A stretch of 64,000 nt of DNA. It comes from Bostrychus sinensis. Lineage: Eukaryota > Chordata > Actinopteri > Gobiiformes > Eleotridae. The stretch covers positions 36,234,141 through 36,298,140 of the forward strand of contig CM036243.1 of assembly GCA_020698575.1 (NCBI GenBank), in the 5' to 3' direction. Both the position numbers and the translations under genes were made by a program. Below, piece by piece: positions 1 to 10,860 of this stretch (position 1 is its first letter; the number at the start of each line of letters is the position of its first letter). The notes beneath the pieces were generated by a model, which was not told the DNA's origin, searched no databases, and saw only the letters and a list, made by a program, of their open reading frames with translations.

Positions 1-744
1 GTGTTAGAAATGCTAATCATTGGCGTTCATTTATTTTCAAGCTCATTGACTAAAGCTAAATTTGCAAAATGTATTAATGTTCAGCCTTTCAGTCGTGAGA
101 AAGCTAAGGTTAAATTTGACTGAGAGCTGTGTTAGGCATGAATGAAACAAAATACTACTACTACTAACTACTACATGGTTAAAAACTCAAAAACTTTGAT
201 TCAGCAGAATAGGGGGCCTTTAAGTTATGTTTCTCTGCACACTGCCTCACTCTTTATTCATTTAATCAGCATGTTTTATGTCTCAATTTTCGCTCTTACA
301 CTGACAAACAATTGCATATTTACGAAGCGATACATTGCAACACTATTTTATCCGAGACGTTTCTTGTGGGACGTTTACAGAAACATCCATCGCGCACACA
401 CAGAGACGTTAGCTGCAGCAGACGTCACATTTCTCTAAACTAAACTCTTCCTCTGATCTCTGCGGCTCGGTGGTTTCCTGCCTCTGAAGCGAGTCTGTAC
501 CAGGAACTGATGTCTGTGCAGATCCACCATCGCTGCCGGACGTTTGTTATCGCAGAAACCTCACGGGCCGAGGGCAAAGGGTCAGCGCCGAGGAGAGGAT
601 GATGTTAAAAAGTGAAAGGATTGGCGGTGGAGAGAAACCGGAGACAGAGAGGAGAACTTGGCAGAATGGGTTTTTAAGAGGATGTATGTTTCATCACCGG
701 AGGCAAGAACATAGCATTTTTGGGAACATGTTATGCAAACTTCA
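1..744. other. Unassigned single-copy-looking sequence
   Basis: No supportable gene. Stops are frequent, and the longest open frame (142-438) has no recognisable domain and low-complexity composition. Bases 410-600 are richer in G, C and CpG than their surroundings and could be an exon or regulatory block, but I see no convincing splice signals or protein similarity. Confidence 0.5.
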
Positions 745-752
745 TTGTAAAG

Positions 753-1154
753 CAGGCATGTCCAAAGTGCGGCCCGGGGGCCATTTGTGGCACGGGTCGA
801 GATTTCATATGGCCCTTGGCTTCCATAAGAAAATGCATTACATATGGCCCACCAGTGTTTCTGTAGGTTTATCCGTACATTTGTGTATTTTATCTACTTT
901 TCTAATAAGCCTTTAATAAGTTGGTTGAAAAATAATTGTAGTTGGATTGTTTATGTTCAAAGATGTAATTTTGTTTGGGCCTCTTTTAGATTTTGCTATG
1001 TAATTTGTAATTATTTGGCTTTTGAAAACAAAATACTTCAAAAATAATTTGTATTGTATGTGCGTTCAGTTCCTAGAAAGGAGGAACTGTTGGCCCTTGA
1101 ACATTTGCACATCTTCAAATCTGGCCCTTTTGGTGAAAAGTTTGGACACCCCTG
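753..1154 (+). mobile_element. hAT-like non-autonomous element, family H1, copy 1
   Basis: The element begins CAGGCATGTCCAAAG and ends CTTTGGACACCCCTG-like, giving short imperfect terminal inverted repeats. It is flanked by a perfect 8-bp duplication TTGTAAAG at 745-752 and 1155-1162, the length expected of hAT insertions. No transposase ORF is present. The block GGGGGCCATTTGTGGC near the left end recurs in inverted orientation at 20340-20390, so both are copies of one family. The boundaries are seen directly; the hAT assignment rests on target-duplication length and terminal CAG. Confidence 0.85.
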
Positions 1155-1162
1155 TTGTAAAG

Positions 1163-2388
1163 GTACAATATATATTTTTAAAATGCATGCATAGGGTCGC
1201 CCCTAGGTTATATAAAAAGAGAAAAAAAAAAATGTTTACATGACACCATGAAGTTTGACTGAAAAGGAGCAGAGAGAAGAAAAAAAATCTTATATTTTCT
1301 GTTCCTTTTTAACAACAAAAAATATTTACATTGCACATTTAATTTTCATTTTAGCATCTTCATCAAAACTTTATCACAGACCACTACTTTAATTTACATT
1401 TTGATAACTATTTAGTACACTTGATTTAATACATTTTTTAAATATATTAAGTGACCTTGATTCTTTGGTTTCTTTGTTAAGATTGTTCTATAATTTTACA
1501 CCATATACTGCAATATTTCCATCACTTTAGTTCTGAATCTAGGTTTTTTAAACACTTCTAAAAAGTTATTAGATCTGTGTCAAAATCAAGGCCTTAAAAG
1601 TAAAAAAAATATTAGTATTACATTTTGTTCATTTAGGTCCTAAATTTGTAAAAAAAAACATTATGTTAATACCGCAACAAAAACAAGCGTCACCACAAAA
1701 ACAAAATATATTTATTGAAGAAATGCTATCATTTAATGTTTAATTTATTTATTTATGGATTTTTCTTAATGCAGCACTGGGAAAGACTTAAAATAAAACC
1801 CTTGAGGCTCAGAGAGTAGTGCAGATAATTCCTTTGTGTAAAATTCATGCGGATTATTTTTCTGTTGTTGAAGATGTTGGCATCTAAAAGTCTTAAATTG
1901 TACAAAACAAAACCTGGAGCGGTCCTGACACAGGCACCAGTCCCACCATCAGAGCCCCCACCACCACTAAAAACAAAAAAATGAGTGTGAAGATGCCCTT
2001 TTCTTTTTTTTCATTTATTTCGATCTCCATTAGCTAACAAACTAACAAACAAACAATACAAAAACATACAAACAAACAACAAAACAAGACACATAAGACC
2101 TAGTGTATGTAGTATAGTGTTATATAATAATCCACATCCAGTCATGTTCCCTTCCTGACACAACCCTCTCCAAATATCCAGGCACTGGGACTCCTGGATT
2201 CTGGATTTTCTAGAATATATGTATTTTCTATGGTTTCTTTGATAAGGGCAGTATCACAGAGTTTACAGCCTGCCCCTGGAAGAGCTTTCGACAGATAATA
2301 TTTTTATATCATAATATTATGCTAAATGGATAGTAAAAATTAAGAGTGAATACAACAACGTCTAGCATAGATAGAATATCCAGGTCAG
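1163..2388. other. AT-rich sequence without a callable gene
   Basis: Strongly AT-rich with homopolymer A and T runs. A stretch near 2018-2035 (TTTATTTCGATCTCCATTAG) resembles the tails of teleost LINEs on the minus strand, too weakly to assign. Nothing else is recognised. Confidence 0.45.
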
Positions 2389-2633
2389 GGATCTCCAAGC
2401 TAATTTTTTTTTTTTTTTTGAGAGCTACTTTTGCAAAATGAAAATGGCGGAGAGCTACTTAAGCCTTTAACATTTATTCATTCATCTTCTTCTGCTTATT
2501 CTCTGAGTGTGGCTGCACTGGAGCCTGTTCAGGACACAGGACGGACCGGGACCGACTCTTTCAACCCAAACAAAATGGATTTGGTTTGTCCGTCACATTT
2601 ACAAAATGTTGGTGTCAACAGCTCTCATTTTTA
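2389..2633. repeat. Short dispersed-repeat scraps
   Basis: GGGATCTCCAAGC followed by a T run and twice GAGAGCTACTT looks like the start of a hAT-type 'CAGGGGTCTCCAA' element, and ATTCATTCATCTTCTTCTGC resembles a common teleost repeat. Both are too short to delimit. Confidence 0.3.
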
Positions 2634-3734
2634 TGGAAGTGTATTGCATTCACCTGGAAAAAAAAGTTTCTGTTTTAATGAGCAAAGTTAGTTCTGTTTT
2701 TATGAGAAAAGTTTTGATTTTATGAGTAAAGTTAATTCTGTTTTTATGAGAGAAAAAATCCTATTTTTACGAGTAAAATAATTTTCTGTTTTTTTACGAG
2801 AAAAGTTCTGTTTTTACGAGAAAAGTTCTGTTTTTACGAGAAAAGTTCTGTTTTTACGAGAAAAGTTCTGTTTTTACGAGTAAAATAATTCTGTATTTAC
2901 GAGTAAAATAATTCTGTATTTACGAGTAAAATAATTCTGTTTTTACGAGTAAAATAATTCTGTTTTTACGAGAAAAGTTCTGTTTTTACGAGAAAAATAA
3001 TTTTCTGTTTTTACGAGAAAAATAATTTTCTGTTTTTACGAGTAAAATAATTTTCTGTTTTTACGAGTAAAATAATTTTCCATTTTTACGGGAAAAGTTC
3101 TGTTTTTACGAGAAAAGTTCTGTTTTTACGAGTAAAATAATTTTCTATTTTTACGGGAAAAGTTCTGTTTTTACGAGTAAAATAATTTGTTTTTACGAGA
3201 AAAGTTCTGTTTTTACGAGAAAAGTTCTGTTTTTACGAGAAAAGTTCTGTTTTTATGAGAAAAGTTTTGTTTTTACGAGTAAAATAATTGTATGTTTTTA
3301 TGTGGATAATGGTCCTTATTATCTTGTTCCACTTTTGGGGGGAGAGGAATTCAAAGTCAATGGCAAAGACCTGCGATGTCTGCGCAGAGTCGACAAACTA
3401 ATGATTATACGTCAATATTACTTAACGAAAGCAGAATCTCCAGTGTCTCAAGCCTAGAGTAAAATAAAACCGTATTAAACAAAGAAGTTGGGACATTTAC
3501 GCCCTTTCTTTAGCTCGCAACTCTTCAATACGAGCTAAACGTTTACTGGTTGTGATAGACATGAATTTACTTTTGTCATAAAAACCCAAGTTATTTATAC
3601 TCATAAAAACAGAACTTTTCTCGTAAAAACAGAACAAATTTTACTCAAAAACAGAACTTTTCTCGTAAAAACAGAACTAACTTAGCTCATTAAAACAGAA
3701 ACTTTTTTTTTCAGGTGAACGCAATACACTTCCG
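2634..3734. mobile_element. TA-flanked long-TIR element carrying a tandem array
   Basis: The left arm GGAAGTGTATTGCATTCACC recurs as its reverse complement at the right end (3712-3733). The arms stay similar inward for about 80 bp (GTTTCTGTTTTAATGAGC, then TTAGTTCTGTTTTTA). Both ends abut TA (2632-2633 and 3735-3736), consistent with TA-targeting DNA transposons. The left arm runs into a tandem array of about 600 bp and a shorter mirror array lies at 3600-3705. The unique core (3300-3590) has no transposase ORF. Superfamily not determined. Confidence 0.7.
2690..3290 (+). repeat. Minisatellite, 20-23 bp TTTTTACGAG unit
   Basis: Two unit types alternate: about 20 bp (AAAAGTTCTG plus TTTTTACGAG) and about 23 bp (TAAAATAATTCTG plus TTTTTACGAG). 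At the outer edge the units carry ATGAG instead of ACGAG and merge with the left terminal repeat of the host element. Inverted copies (CTCGTAAAAACAGAAC) occur at 3605-3700, next to the right terminal repeat. Confidence 0.9.
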
Positions 3735-3736
3735 TA

Positions 3737-4034
3737 CATTTTCCATTTAAATAACAAAAATATTTAGTTGTCCCTACAAAAATCACCTAATCTCATAATA
3801 ATCATTCTGTGCACAAAGAGAAATTATGAATATGATTGGATCCATGTTTGCACAAATCGGTTTGACAAGAAAGAAATCACATTTGACTAAAGAAGCTTAT
3901 TTAGAGTTCATTAAGCTTTTGGGGAAGTAAGGCACAAGCACTTCAGTGTTGTTCTAGAAGGTAAAGTAAGGATTGAGCTAACCTGAAGTACGCAAACCAT
4001 AAAATATATTTTTTATGGCTCAAATCATCTCGTA
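3737..4034. other. Unassigned AT-rich spacer
   Basis: No gene or repeat recognised between the TA-flanked element and the following hAT-type ends. Confidence 0.4.
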
Positions 4035-4134
4035 CAGTGGTTCTCAAAGTGGGGTCCCAGCAGTTGTCTATTTTAAGTACATAAAAATTTGAGTTTGAAA
4101 TGAATTACAGTGTTATATTTGTTTAAAATTATTA
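4035..4134 (+). mobile_element. Solitary hAT-type left terminus
   Basis: CAGTGGTTCTCAAAGTGGGG is a typical hAT-family end, closely like the terminal repeats of the intact element that starts at 4143. No matching right end is seen, so this is a truncated relative or the outer element into which the next one inserted. Confidence 0.5.
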
Positions 4135-4142
4135 CTTTAAAG

Positions 4143-4582
4143 CAGCCGTTCCCAAAGTCAAGACTGTCGTGGCCCCCCTTAAATTTCCGAAATTTCTGAA
4201 AATCCCACGCGGACCCCCAACGATAAAACTTCGCTTCATGTTTTTCTCCATGTTTCTATAAAAGCATTACAAAAACACTGTTGCCTAAAATTTGTTTCAA
4301 AGTAATATTTTAAAAACGTATATAACTGTAATTATTTTCAAATTAGATTTTTTTTATGTACTTTATGTTTTTAGGTACTTAATATTTTCATTGACTAATT
4401 GTTTTTTTTTAAATATTTTTATGTTTGTTTGTTTTATGATTTGTTGTTATGGCCCAAAACATTGTGTCTGAAATAAAGAATTAATTAAAATTTAAATTGA
4501 AATATAGACAGCCTCTGGGGGCCCCCTTGCAGTACCTTCACGGACCCCCAGGGGGCCCTGGACCCCACTTTGGGAACCACTG
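4143..4582. mobile_element. hAT-like non-autonomous element, 440 bp
   Basis: Terminal repeats CAGCCGTTCCCAAAGT and (reverse complement of the right end) CAGTGGTTCCCAAAGT are flanked by a perfect 8-bp duplication CTTTAAAG at 4135-4142 and 4583-4590. No coding capacity. The subterminal GGGGGCCC-rich blocks match the right end of the 45.3-kb element, suggesting a related family. Confidence 0.85.
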
Positions 4583-4623
4583 CTTTAAAGCATTTTTTAG
4601 CCAACAATCAGTGTTTCTGCAAG

Positions 4624-4940
4624 TTTTTTTTTTTTTAAATAAATTTTAATAATACACGTGACAATTACAAATAAGAACATAATCATAATAAGAAGACAAC
4701 AATAAAGACATTTAGAAAATTGCATGATACAAACATAAAAACATTCACACACACAAACAAACCATTTCATTTTGGCACAACTCCATTTAAAAAAAAAACA
4801 TTTAAATTTCCTTCCCAGTCATTTTTTTTTAAAAAGTAAGCCTGGCCCTGGCTTTTGGTAAATTCTGTTTTCTTTTTCTGTATCCATCTCCTTCTCTTTT
4901 ATAAAATAATTCCAAACAATTTATGAAAAGTGACATATTT
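4624..4940 (-). mobile_element. Retroposed LINE 3' tail with 13-bp target duplication
   Basis: A 13-bp direct repeat GTGTTTCTGCAAG (4611-4623 and 4941-4953) flanks a segment that starts with a long T run, i.e. a poly(A) tail on the minus strand. This is the hallmark of LINE-mediated retroposition. Read on the minus strand the segment has a short lysine-rich open end, then an AT-rich untranslated tail, like the 3' end of an L1-type LINE. Clade assignment is tentative; the retroposition signature is clear. Confidence 0.75.
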
Positions 4941-4953
4941 GTGTTTCTGCAAG

Positions 4954-5569
4954 GTTTTATAGAAATATAAGGAGAAAAAACATGACACTTTTATCAGATT
5001 TCTGGAAAGTTAACCGGGCTGTAACACTCTTGACTTTGGAAATGGCCGATCCAGTGGTTTACATAATTATTCTGGGATAGGTTTAACACTGGAAGCACTG
5101 ACACTGACACTGCTCTTTCATTTATCTGGGCTTGGACCTGGCACAAACCACTGGACGATGTTTTATATTTCAAATCATAAGCAGCATAAACGGCTTGATG
5201 AAGATGAGAGTTGAATTAGTTTGTGTTTTGTTGCCTTCTGTAATCTCCGCGCGGCTCTGTTTTCGAAGCAGAGAATAAAATGAAATCTCAAATGGAAAAT
5301 AATTGCGCACGGCAGGAGACGCAGCTCTAACAAACCCACGGAGAGTGAAGTGAGGAAAGGTCTGCGAGCACGACAAGAGGATTTGGAGAAACCTGAGTTA
5401 GATTTGAGGGTTTTGGTCGACGTTCAGTGAAGAGATGTTTTTCAAAATATAAAATAACCAGATGCACTGTTCCAGCATCAGGTGGATTTACTTTGGTCCA
5501 AAGAGGCAAGTCACGCCACACTGCCTGTATGAATGTGCGATTGTGTGTTTGGTGGTGGTCAGGGAGGCC

Positions 5570-5613
<44 letters not shown>

Positions 5614-5783
5614 TCTGGAAAAAAGCTACATAGGCTCAGACTTAGCCACTCTTTTCTAAGAAGGAGTTAGAAGGAGGAGCAGTAATTTAACTAAACAAAA
5701 GAAGTAAAAGCAGAGACGGTGACCTTTAATTTTTAATCTGTCCACCTGCTTCTGTCTGAGGAAGCTCTGCTCGCTCCGTCTTA
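4954..5783. promoter_or_regulatory. Unique segment, possible conserved non-coding element
   Basis: Bases 5085-5150 resemble the 3' untranslated part of an RTE-type LINE (ATTTATCTGGGCTTGG). Bases 5160-5400 look single-copy and structured (TAAT-rich, TGAAGATGAGAG, AAATAATTGCGC) with no coding potential, the look of a vertebrate conserved non-coding element. That is inference only. A 43-bp (AAT)n microsatellite lies at 5570-5612. Confidence 0.25.
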
Positions 5784-5839
5784 TTTAATCTAATCTAATC
5801 TAATCTAATCTAATCTAATCTAATCTAATCTAATCTAAT
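5784..5839 (+). repeat. (TAATC)n microsatellite
   Basis: About eleven uninterrupted TAATC pentamers. Confidence 0.95.
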
Positions 5840-5983
5840 GAGATTAGAATGGCCTCATGAACATTTGGGTTTCTTTTGGTGCACTAAAAGCTTAGCTACT
5901 GTATGTTGGAGGTGGTATTACAGCATACAGCTGTTCACTCTGAGTACCACCACACAGCAGTTTGGATTCTAAGTACCATCTTT

Positions 5984-6489
5984 AACTAAAACTAAACCAG
6001 GCCTAAACCAGGCCTAAACCAGGCCTAAACCAGGCCTAAACCTGGCCTAAACCTGGCCTAAACCTGGCCTAAACCAGGCCTAAACCAGGCCTAAACCAGG
6101 CCTAAACCTGGCCTAAACCTGGCCTAAACTAGAACTAAACCTGGCCTAAACCTGGCCTAAACCTGGCCTAAACCTGGCCTAAACCAGGCCTAAACCAGGC
6201 CTAAACCAGGCCTAAACCTGGCCTAAACCTGGCCTAAACTAGAACTAAACCTGGCCTAAACCTGGCCTAAACTAGAACTAAACCTAGCCTAAACCAGGCC
6301 TAAACCACACCCAACAGAAACCATCTTAAACCTGACTAAACCAGGACTAAATTGGGTCTAAACCAGGACTAAACCAGGCCTAAACTGGGCCTAAACCAGG
6401 ACTAAACTGGGCCTAAACCAGGACTAAACTGGGCCTAAACCAGGACTAAACTGGGCCTAAACCAGGACTAAACTGGGCCTAAACCAGGT
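5984..6489 (+). repeat. Minisatellite, 11-bp CTAAACCAGGC type
   Basis: Tandem 11-bp units CTAAACCAGGC and CTAAACCTGGC with occasional CTAAACTAGAA, changing at about 6340 to the 22-bp dimer that dominates after 7125. This part differs in unit composition from the array beyond the inverted-repeat insert. Confidence 0.95.
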
Positions 6490-7124
6490 GTAACCCAGAG
6501 CAAAATCTATTCTAGTCTCTCCTTGAGTCTCCAACTTTCCCACCTTGCCACACGTCTTTGAATGCCTCAGTCACATGACAATGTCACATGATTACTTCCC
6601 AGCCATTCCCAAAGTATGGAGGGAATATTTAAGCTAAGGACAGCATCTGGCTTAGACGAGCAAATCTTTGTAAACTGTGGAACTGAAACATGCTAACAGG
6701 TTAAAAAAATGTCCCACAACAAAACCATTCAGACTCACCAATCCCAATGATCAGGAACTCAAAGATGGGATGAACATGTCCCCAAATCCAGCTGCTCCCC
6801 AGAGTTGGGCTGGATCTAAAAGTTTGCCAAAATTAGCTTCAGTTCTAAACAAGCATCAAAGTTTAAAAAGATTAGTTTGTTTGTTTGTTTGTTTGTTTGT
6901 TTGTTTGTTTAGAGCACTGACCTCTGCAGAGCTGTCCTCAACCTCCCACACAACTGAAGGGAAGGAAGCTAAGTCAGCTCAAATATTCCTCCATACTTTG
7001 TGATTGGCTGGGGGTAATCATGTGACATGTCACGTGACTGAGGCATTCAAGGACTTGTGAAATTAGGACTTTGGGAAATTAGGAGACACGAGAAGAGACC
7101 AGAACAGATTTTGCCCTGGGTTAC
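6490..7124. mobile_element. 635-bp inverted-repeat element inside the minisatellite
   Basis: Both ends carry arms of about 150 bp in inverted orientation. GTAACCCAGAGCAAAATCT at the left matches the reverse complement of the right end (GTAACCCAGGGCAAAATCT). Inner matches include GAATGCCTCAGTCAC, GTCACATGATTAC and CAAAGTATGGAGG. The centre has a (GTTT)n run (6873-6911). Flanking octamers AACCAGGT and AACCTGGC agree at 6 of 8 positions, but array units look similar anyway, so the duplication is uncertain. No ORF of note. Confidence 0.75.
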
Positions 7125-9460
7125 AACCTGGCCTAAACCAGGACTAAAATGGGCCTAAACCAGGTCTAAACTGGGCCTAAACCAGGTCTAAACTGGGCCT
7201 AAACCAGGACTAAACTGGGCCTAAACCAGGACTAAACTGGGCCTAAACCAGGACTAAACTGGGCCTAAACCAGGACTAAACTGGGCCTAAACCAGGACTA
7301 AACTGGGCCTAAAGCAGCACTAAACTGGGCCTAAACCAGGTCTAAACTGGGCCTAAACCAGGACTAAACTGGGCCTAAACCAGGACTAAACTGGGCCTAA
7401 ACCAGGACTAAACTGGGCCTAAACCAGGACTAAACTGGGCCTAAAGCAGCACTAAACTGGGCCTAAACCAGGTCTAAACTGGGCCTAAACCAGGACTAAA
7501 CTGGGCCTAAACCAGGACTAAACTGGGCCTAAACCAGGACTAAACTGGGCCTAAATCAGGTCTAAACTGAGCCTAAACCAGGTCTAAACTGGGCCTAAAT
7601 CAGGTCTAAACTGGGCCTAAACCAGGACTAAACTGGGCCTAAACCAGGACTAAACTGGGCCTAAACCATGACTAAACTGGGCCTAAACCAGGACTAAACT
7701 GGGCCTAAACCAGGACTAAACTGGGCCTAAACCAGGACTAAACTGGGCCTAAACCAGGACTAAACTGGGCCTAAAGCAGGACTAAACTGGGCCTAAACCA
7801 GGACTAAACTGGGCCTAAACCAGGACTAAACTGAGCCTAAAGCAGGACTAAACTGGGCCTAAAGCAGGACTAAACTGAGCTTAAACCAGGACTAAACTGA
7901 GCCTAAAGCAGGACTAAACTGGGCCTACACCAGGACTAAACTGGGCCTAAACCAGGACTAAACTGAGCCTAAAGCAGCGCTAAACTGGGCCTAAAGCAGG
8001 ACTAAATTGAGCCTAAAGCAGGGCTAAACTGGGCCTAAAGCAGGACTAAACTGGGCCTACACCAGGACTAAACTGGGCCTAAACCAGGACTAAACTGAGC
8101 CTAAACCAGGACTAAACTGAGCCTAAAGCAGGACTAAACTGGGCTTAAACCAGGACTAAACTGGGCTTAAACCAGGACTAAACTTGGCCTAAACCAGGTC
8201 TAAACTGAGCCTAAACCAGGACTAAACTGGGCCTAAAGCAGGACTAAATTGGGCCTAAACCAGGACTAAACTGGGCTTAAACCAGGACTAAACTTGGCCT
8301 AAACCAGGTCTAAACTGAGCCTAAACCATGACTAAACTGGGCCTAAACCAGGACTAAACTGGGCTTAAACCAGGACTAAACTTGGCCTAAACCAGGTCTA
8401 AACTGAGCCTAAAGCAGGACTAAACTGGGCTTAAACCAGGACTAAACTGGGCTTAAACCAAGACTAAACTTGGCCTAAACCAGGTCTAAACTGAGCCTAA
8501 ACCAGGACTAAACTGGGCCTAAACCAGGACTAAACTGGGCCTAAACCAGGTCTAAACTGGGCCTAAAGCAGGACTAAACTGGGCCTAAACCAGGACTAAA
8601 CTGGGCCTAAACCAGGACTAAACTGGGCCTAAACCAGGTCTAAACTGGGCCTAAACCGGGCCTAAACTGGACCTAAACCAGGACTAAACTCAGCCTAAAC
8701 CAGGATTAAATGGGACCTAAACTGGGCCTAAACCGAGCCTAAACTGAGCCTAAACCAGGACTAAACTGAGCCTAAAGCAGGACTAAACTGGGCTTAAACC
8801 AGGACTAAACTGGGCTTAAACCAGGACTAAACTTGGCCTAAACCAGGTCTAAACTGAGCCTAAACCAGGACTAAACTGGGCCTAAAGCAGGACTAAACTG
8901 GGCCTAAACCAGGACTAAACTGGGCTTAAACCAGGACTAAACTTGGCCTAAACCAGGTCTAAACTGAGCCTAAACCATGACTAAACTGGGCCTAAACCAG
9001 GACTAAACTGGGCTTAAACCAGGACTAAACTTGGCCTAAACCAGGTCTAAACTGAGCCTAAAGCAGGACTAAACTGGGCTTAAACCAGGACTAAACTGGG
9101 CTTAAACCAAGACTAAACTTGGCCTAAACCAGGTCTAAACTGAGCCTAAACCAGGACTAAACTGGGCCTAAACCAGGACTAAACTGGGCCTAAACCAGGT
9201 CTAAACTGGGCCTAAAGCAGGACTAAACTGGGCCTAAACCAGGACTAAACTGGGCCTAAACCAGGTCTAAACTGGGCCTAAACTGGGTCTAAACTGGGCC
9301 TAAACCAGGACTAAACTGGGCCTAAACCAGGTCTAAACTGGGCCTAAACCGGGCCTAAACTGGACCTAAACCAGGACTAAACTCAGCCTAAACCAGGATT
9401 AAATGGGACCTAAACTGGGCCTAAACCGAGCCTAAACTGAGCCTAAACCAGGACTAAACT
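7125..9460 (+). repeat. Minisatellite, 22-bp dimer with higher-order repeats
   Basis: The unit is CTAAACCAGGA followed by CTAAACTGGGC, with variants (GCAGGA, CTGAGC, CTTGGC). Marker variants recur at long spacing: CCATGACTAAAC at 8326 and again 649 bp on, CAGGATTAAATGGGACC at 8701 and again 693 bp on. The two spacings differ by 44 bp, exactly two units. A block of about 650-690 bp has therefore duplicated. Confidence 0.95.
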
Positions 9461-9588
9461 CCAAACAACTAGAGCAGGACTTGAACAGGCCAAAATCAGG
9501 ACTTAGCTTCAACTAGCCCAGGCTGAGTACTACCACTAGAAATCGCCTGCGTACCAGAAGTGGAACCCGTACCACAGCTTGAAAACCA

Positions 9589-9991
9589 CAAGCACAGTGA
9601 TTGCTTTTTTTCGCATTAAAAGTACAGCCATATCCTCAGCACTGTGACATTAGTTGAATCTGACACACAGCAGCAGCATCGTTCCAGACTAAATTAAAAG
9701 CCCAACACGTCCTCCATCTCCTTCTCTGTAGATTAAAGCGCTCTCCTCCGGCCTCCTCTGTCTCTCTGCTCCTCTTTCCTCTTTAATTATGACGGGGATG
9801 CTCCTTATTCCTCTAACCGCTCCTGACAGACAGGTGAGGAGCGACGGGAAACACACACACACTTCCGATCATGTGACGCCGTAAACGTAAACACACGAGA
9901 CAGACGGATCAACAACAAGCTCAGAGGAGGAAGAGATATTACTGTGTGCAAATGAGAGTGTGGGCGAGCGAGGATTAATTACAAGTACCAG

Positions 9992-10027
<36 letters not shown>

Positions 10028-10159
10028 CTGGAGAACAAAGAAAAAGGATAAACAATGAGGAATATTTTAAATTAAGTTTAGTTTTGTGGGTGGTTTTCTG
10101 AATAAAAGTGTGAAGTGAGGAGGTTTACATGACAGGAAATGCACACAGTCTACGCCAGA
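9589..10159. promoter_or_regulatory. Unique segment with (GA)n; possible regulatory element
   Basis: Bases 9690-9850 are single-copy-looking, include TTTAATTATGACGGGG and lack coding potential; a conserved non-coding element is possible but unproven. A (GA)n run of about 30 bp lies at 9992-10023. Confidence 0.2.
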
Positions 10160-10860
10160 ATCAGAAATGTACACAAAGTACTTGAGTTTTGGACTTGGAC
10201 TTCGTGGAGTCAAGTCCTTGGGCTAATTTTTTGAGACTCGATTGTGGACCTGACTCGTTGTTTGAGGCTGGAACTCGGACTAAAAAATTAGACTTGTGGA
10301 CAAAGACTTGGATTTAGGCTTGAGACCAAAATGTCAGACTTAGGTTTTAGACAAAAACTCGAACCTGGACTCCGGCCTGTGAATGAAATCTCAGACTTAG
10401 ACCAGACTTAAAATGGACCTGGAGACAATAACTCTGACCTGGACTTGGGAACAAAATCCCAGACTTAAACTACTGAACAGTAACTCTGACTTAGACCCAG
10501 ACTTGTGAGCCTCCTGAGATAGATTTGGACTTGTGAACCTAAACTCGGACTTGGATTTGAGATCAATAACTCAGACTTAGACTCTGGCACTGGTGAGTCA
10601 CTTAATTTGGACTCAGATTTGTGGACAATAACTAAGACAAAGACTCAGACGTGTGAAAAAACTTAGACTCAGACTTGTGGATAATAACTTGGACTTGGAC
10701 TCGAACTTGTGAACATTCAGTGACTTGGACTCAAACTTGTGAAAAATAACATGAGCTTGGACAAAACTCACTAGTTTTGTGAACAAAAAACAGGACTTCT
10801 GGACAAAAACTGGGACTTAAAGTCAGACTTGTGGACTGATGACTCAACCTTTGACTCAGA
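10160..10860 (+). repeat. Degenerate left edge of the 32-bp minisatellite
   Basis: Diverged units built on GACTTGGACT, GACTCAGACTT and AACTCGGACTT. They begin after GTACTTGAGTTTTGGACTTGG, a phrase common in teleost transposon interiors, and grade into the homogeneous array. Confidence 0.85.

Larger units (their letters stand above)
5890..9588. mobile_element. Transposon-like envelope around the TAAACCAGG minisatellite
   Basis: Left of the array the sequence reads CTGTTCACTCTGAGTACCACC. Right of it comes GTACCACAGCTTGAAAACCAC, whose reverse complement GTGGTTTTCAAGCTGTGGTAC looks like a hAT 'CAGTGGTTTTCAA' end. The same left-edge motif precedes the short related array at 54.06 kb. I infer that the array grew inside a hAT-like element. 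The outer ends and target duplication are not resolved. Confidence 0.4.

Noticed and set aside
5984..9460. CRISPR array or centromeric satellite
   Set aside because: Repeats are directly tandem without unique spacers and the array is only 3.5 kb with short 11/22-bp units; a minisatellite fits.
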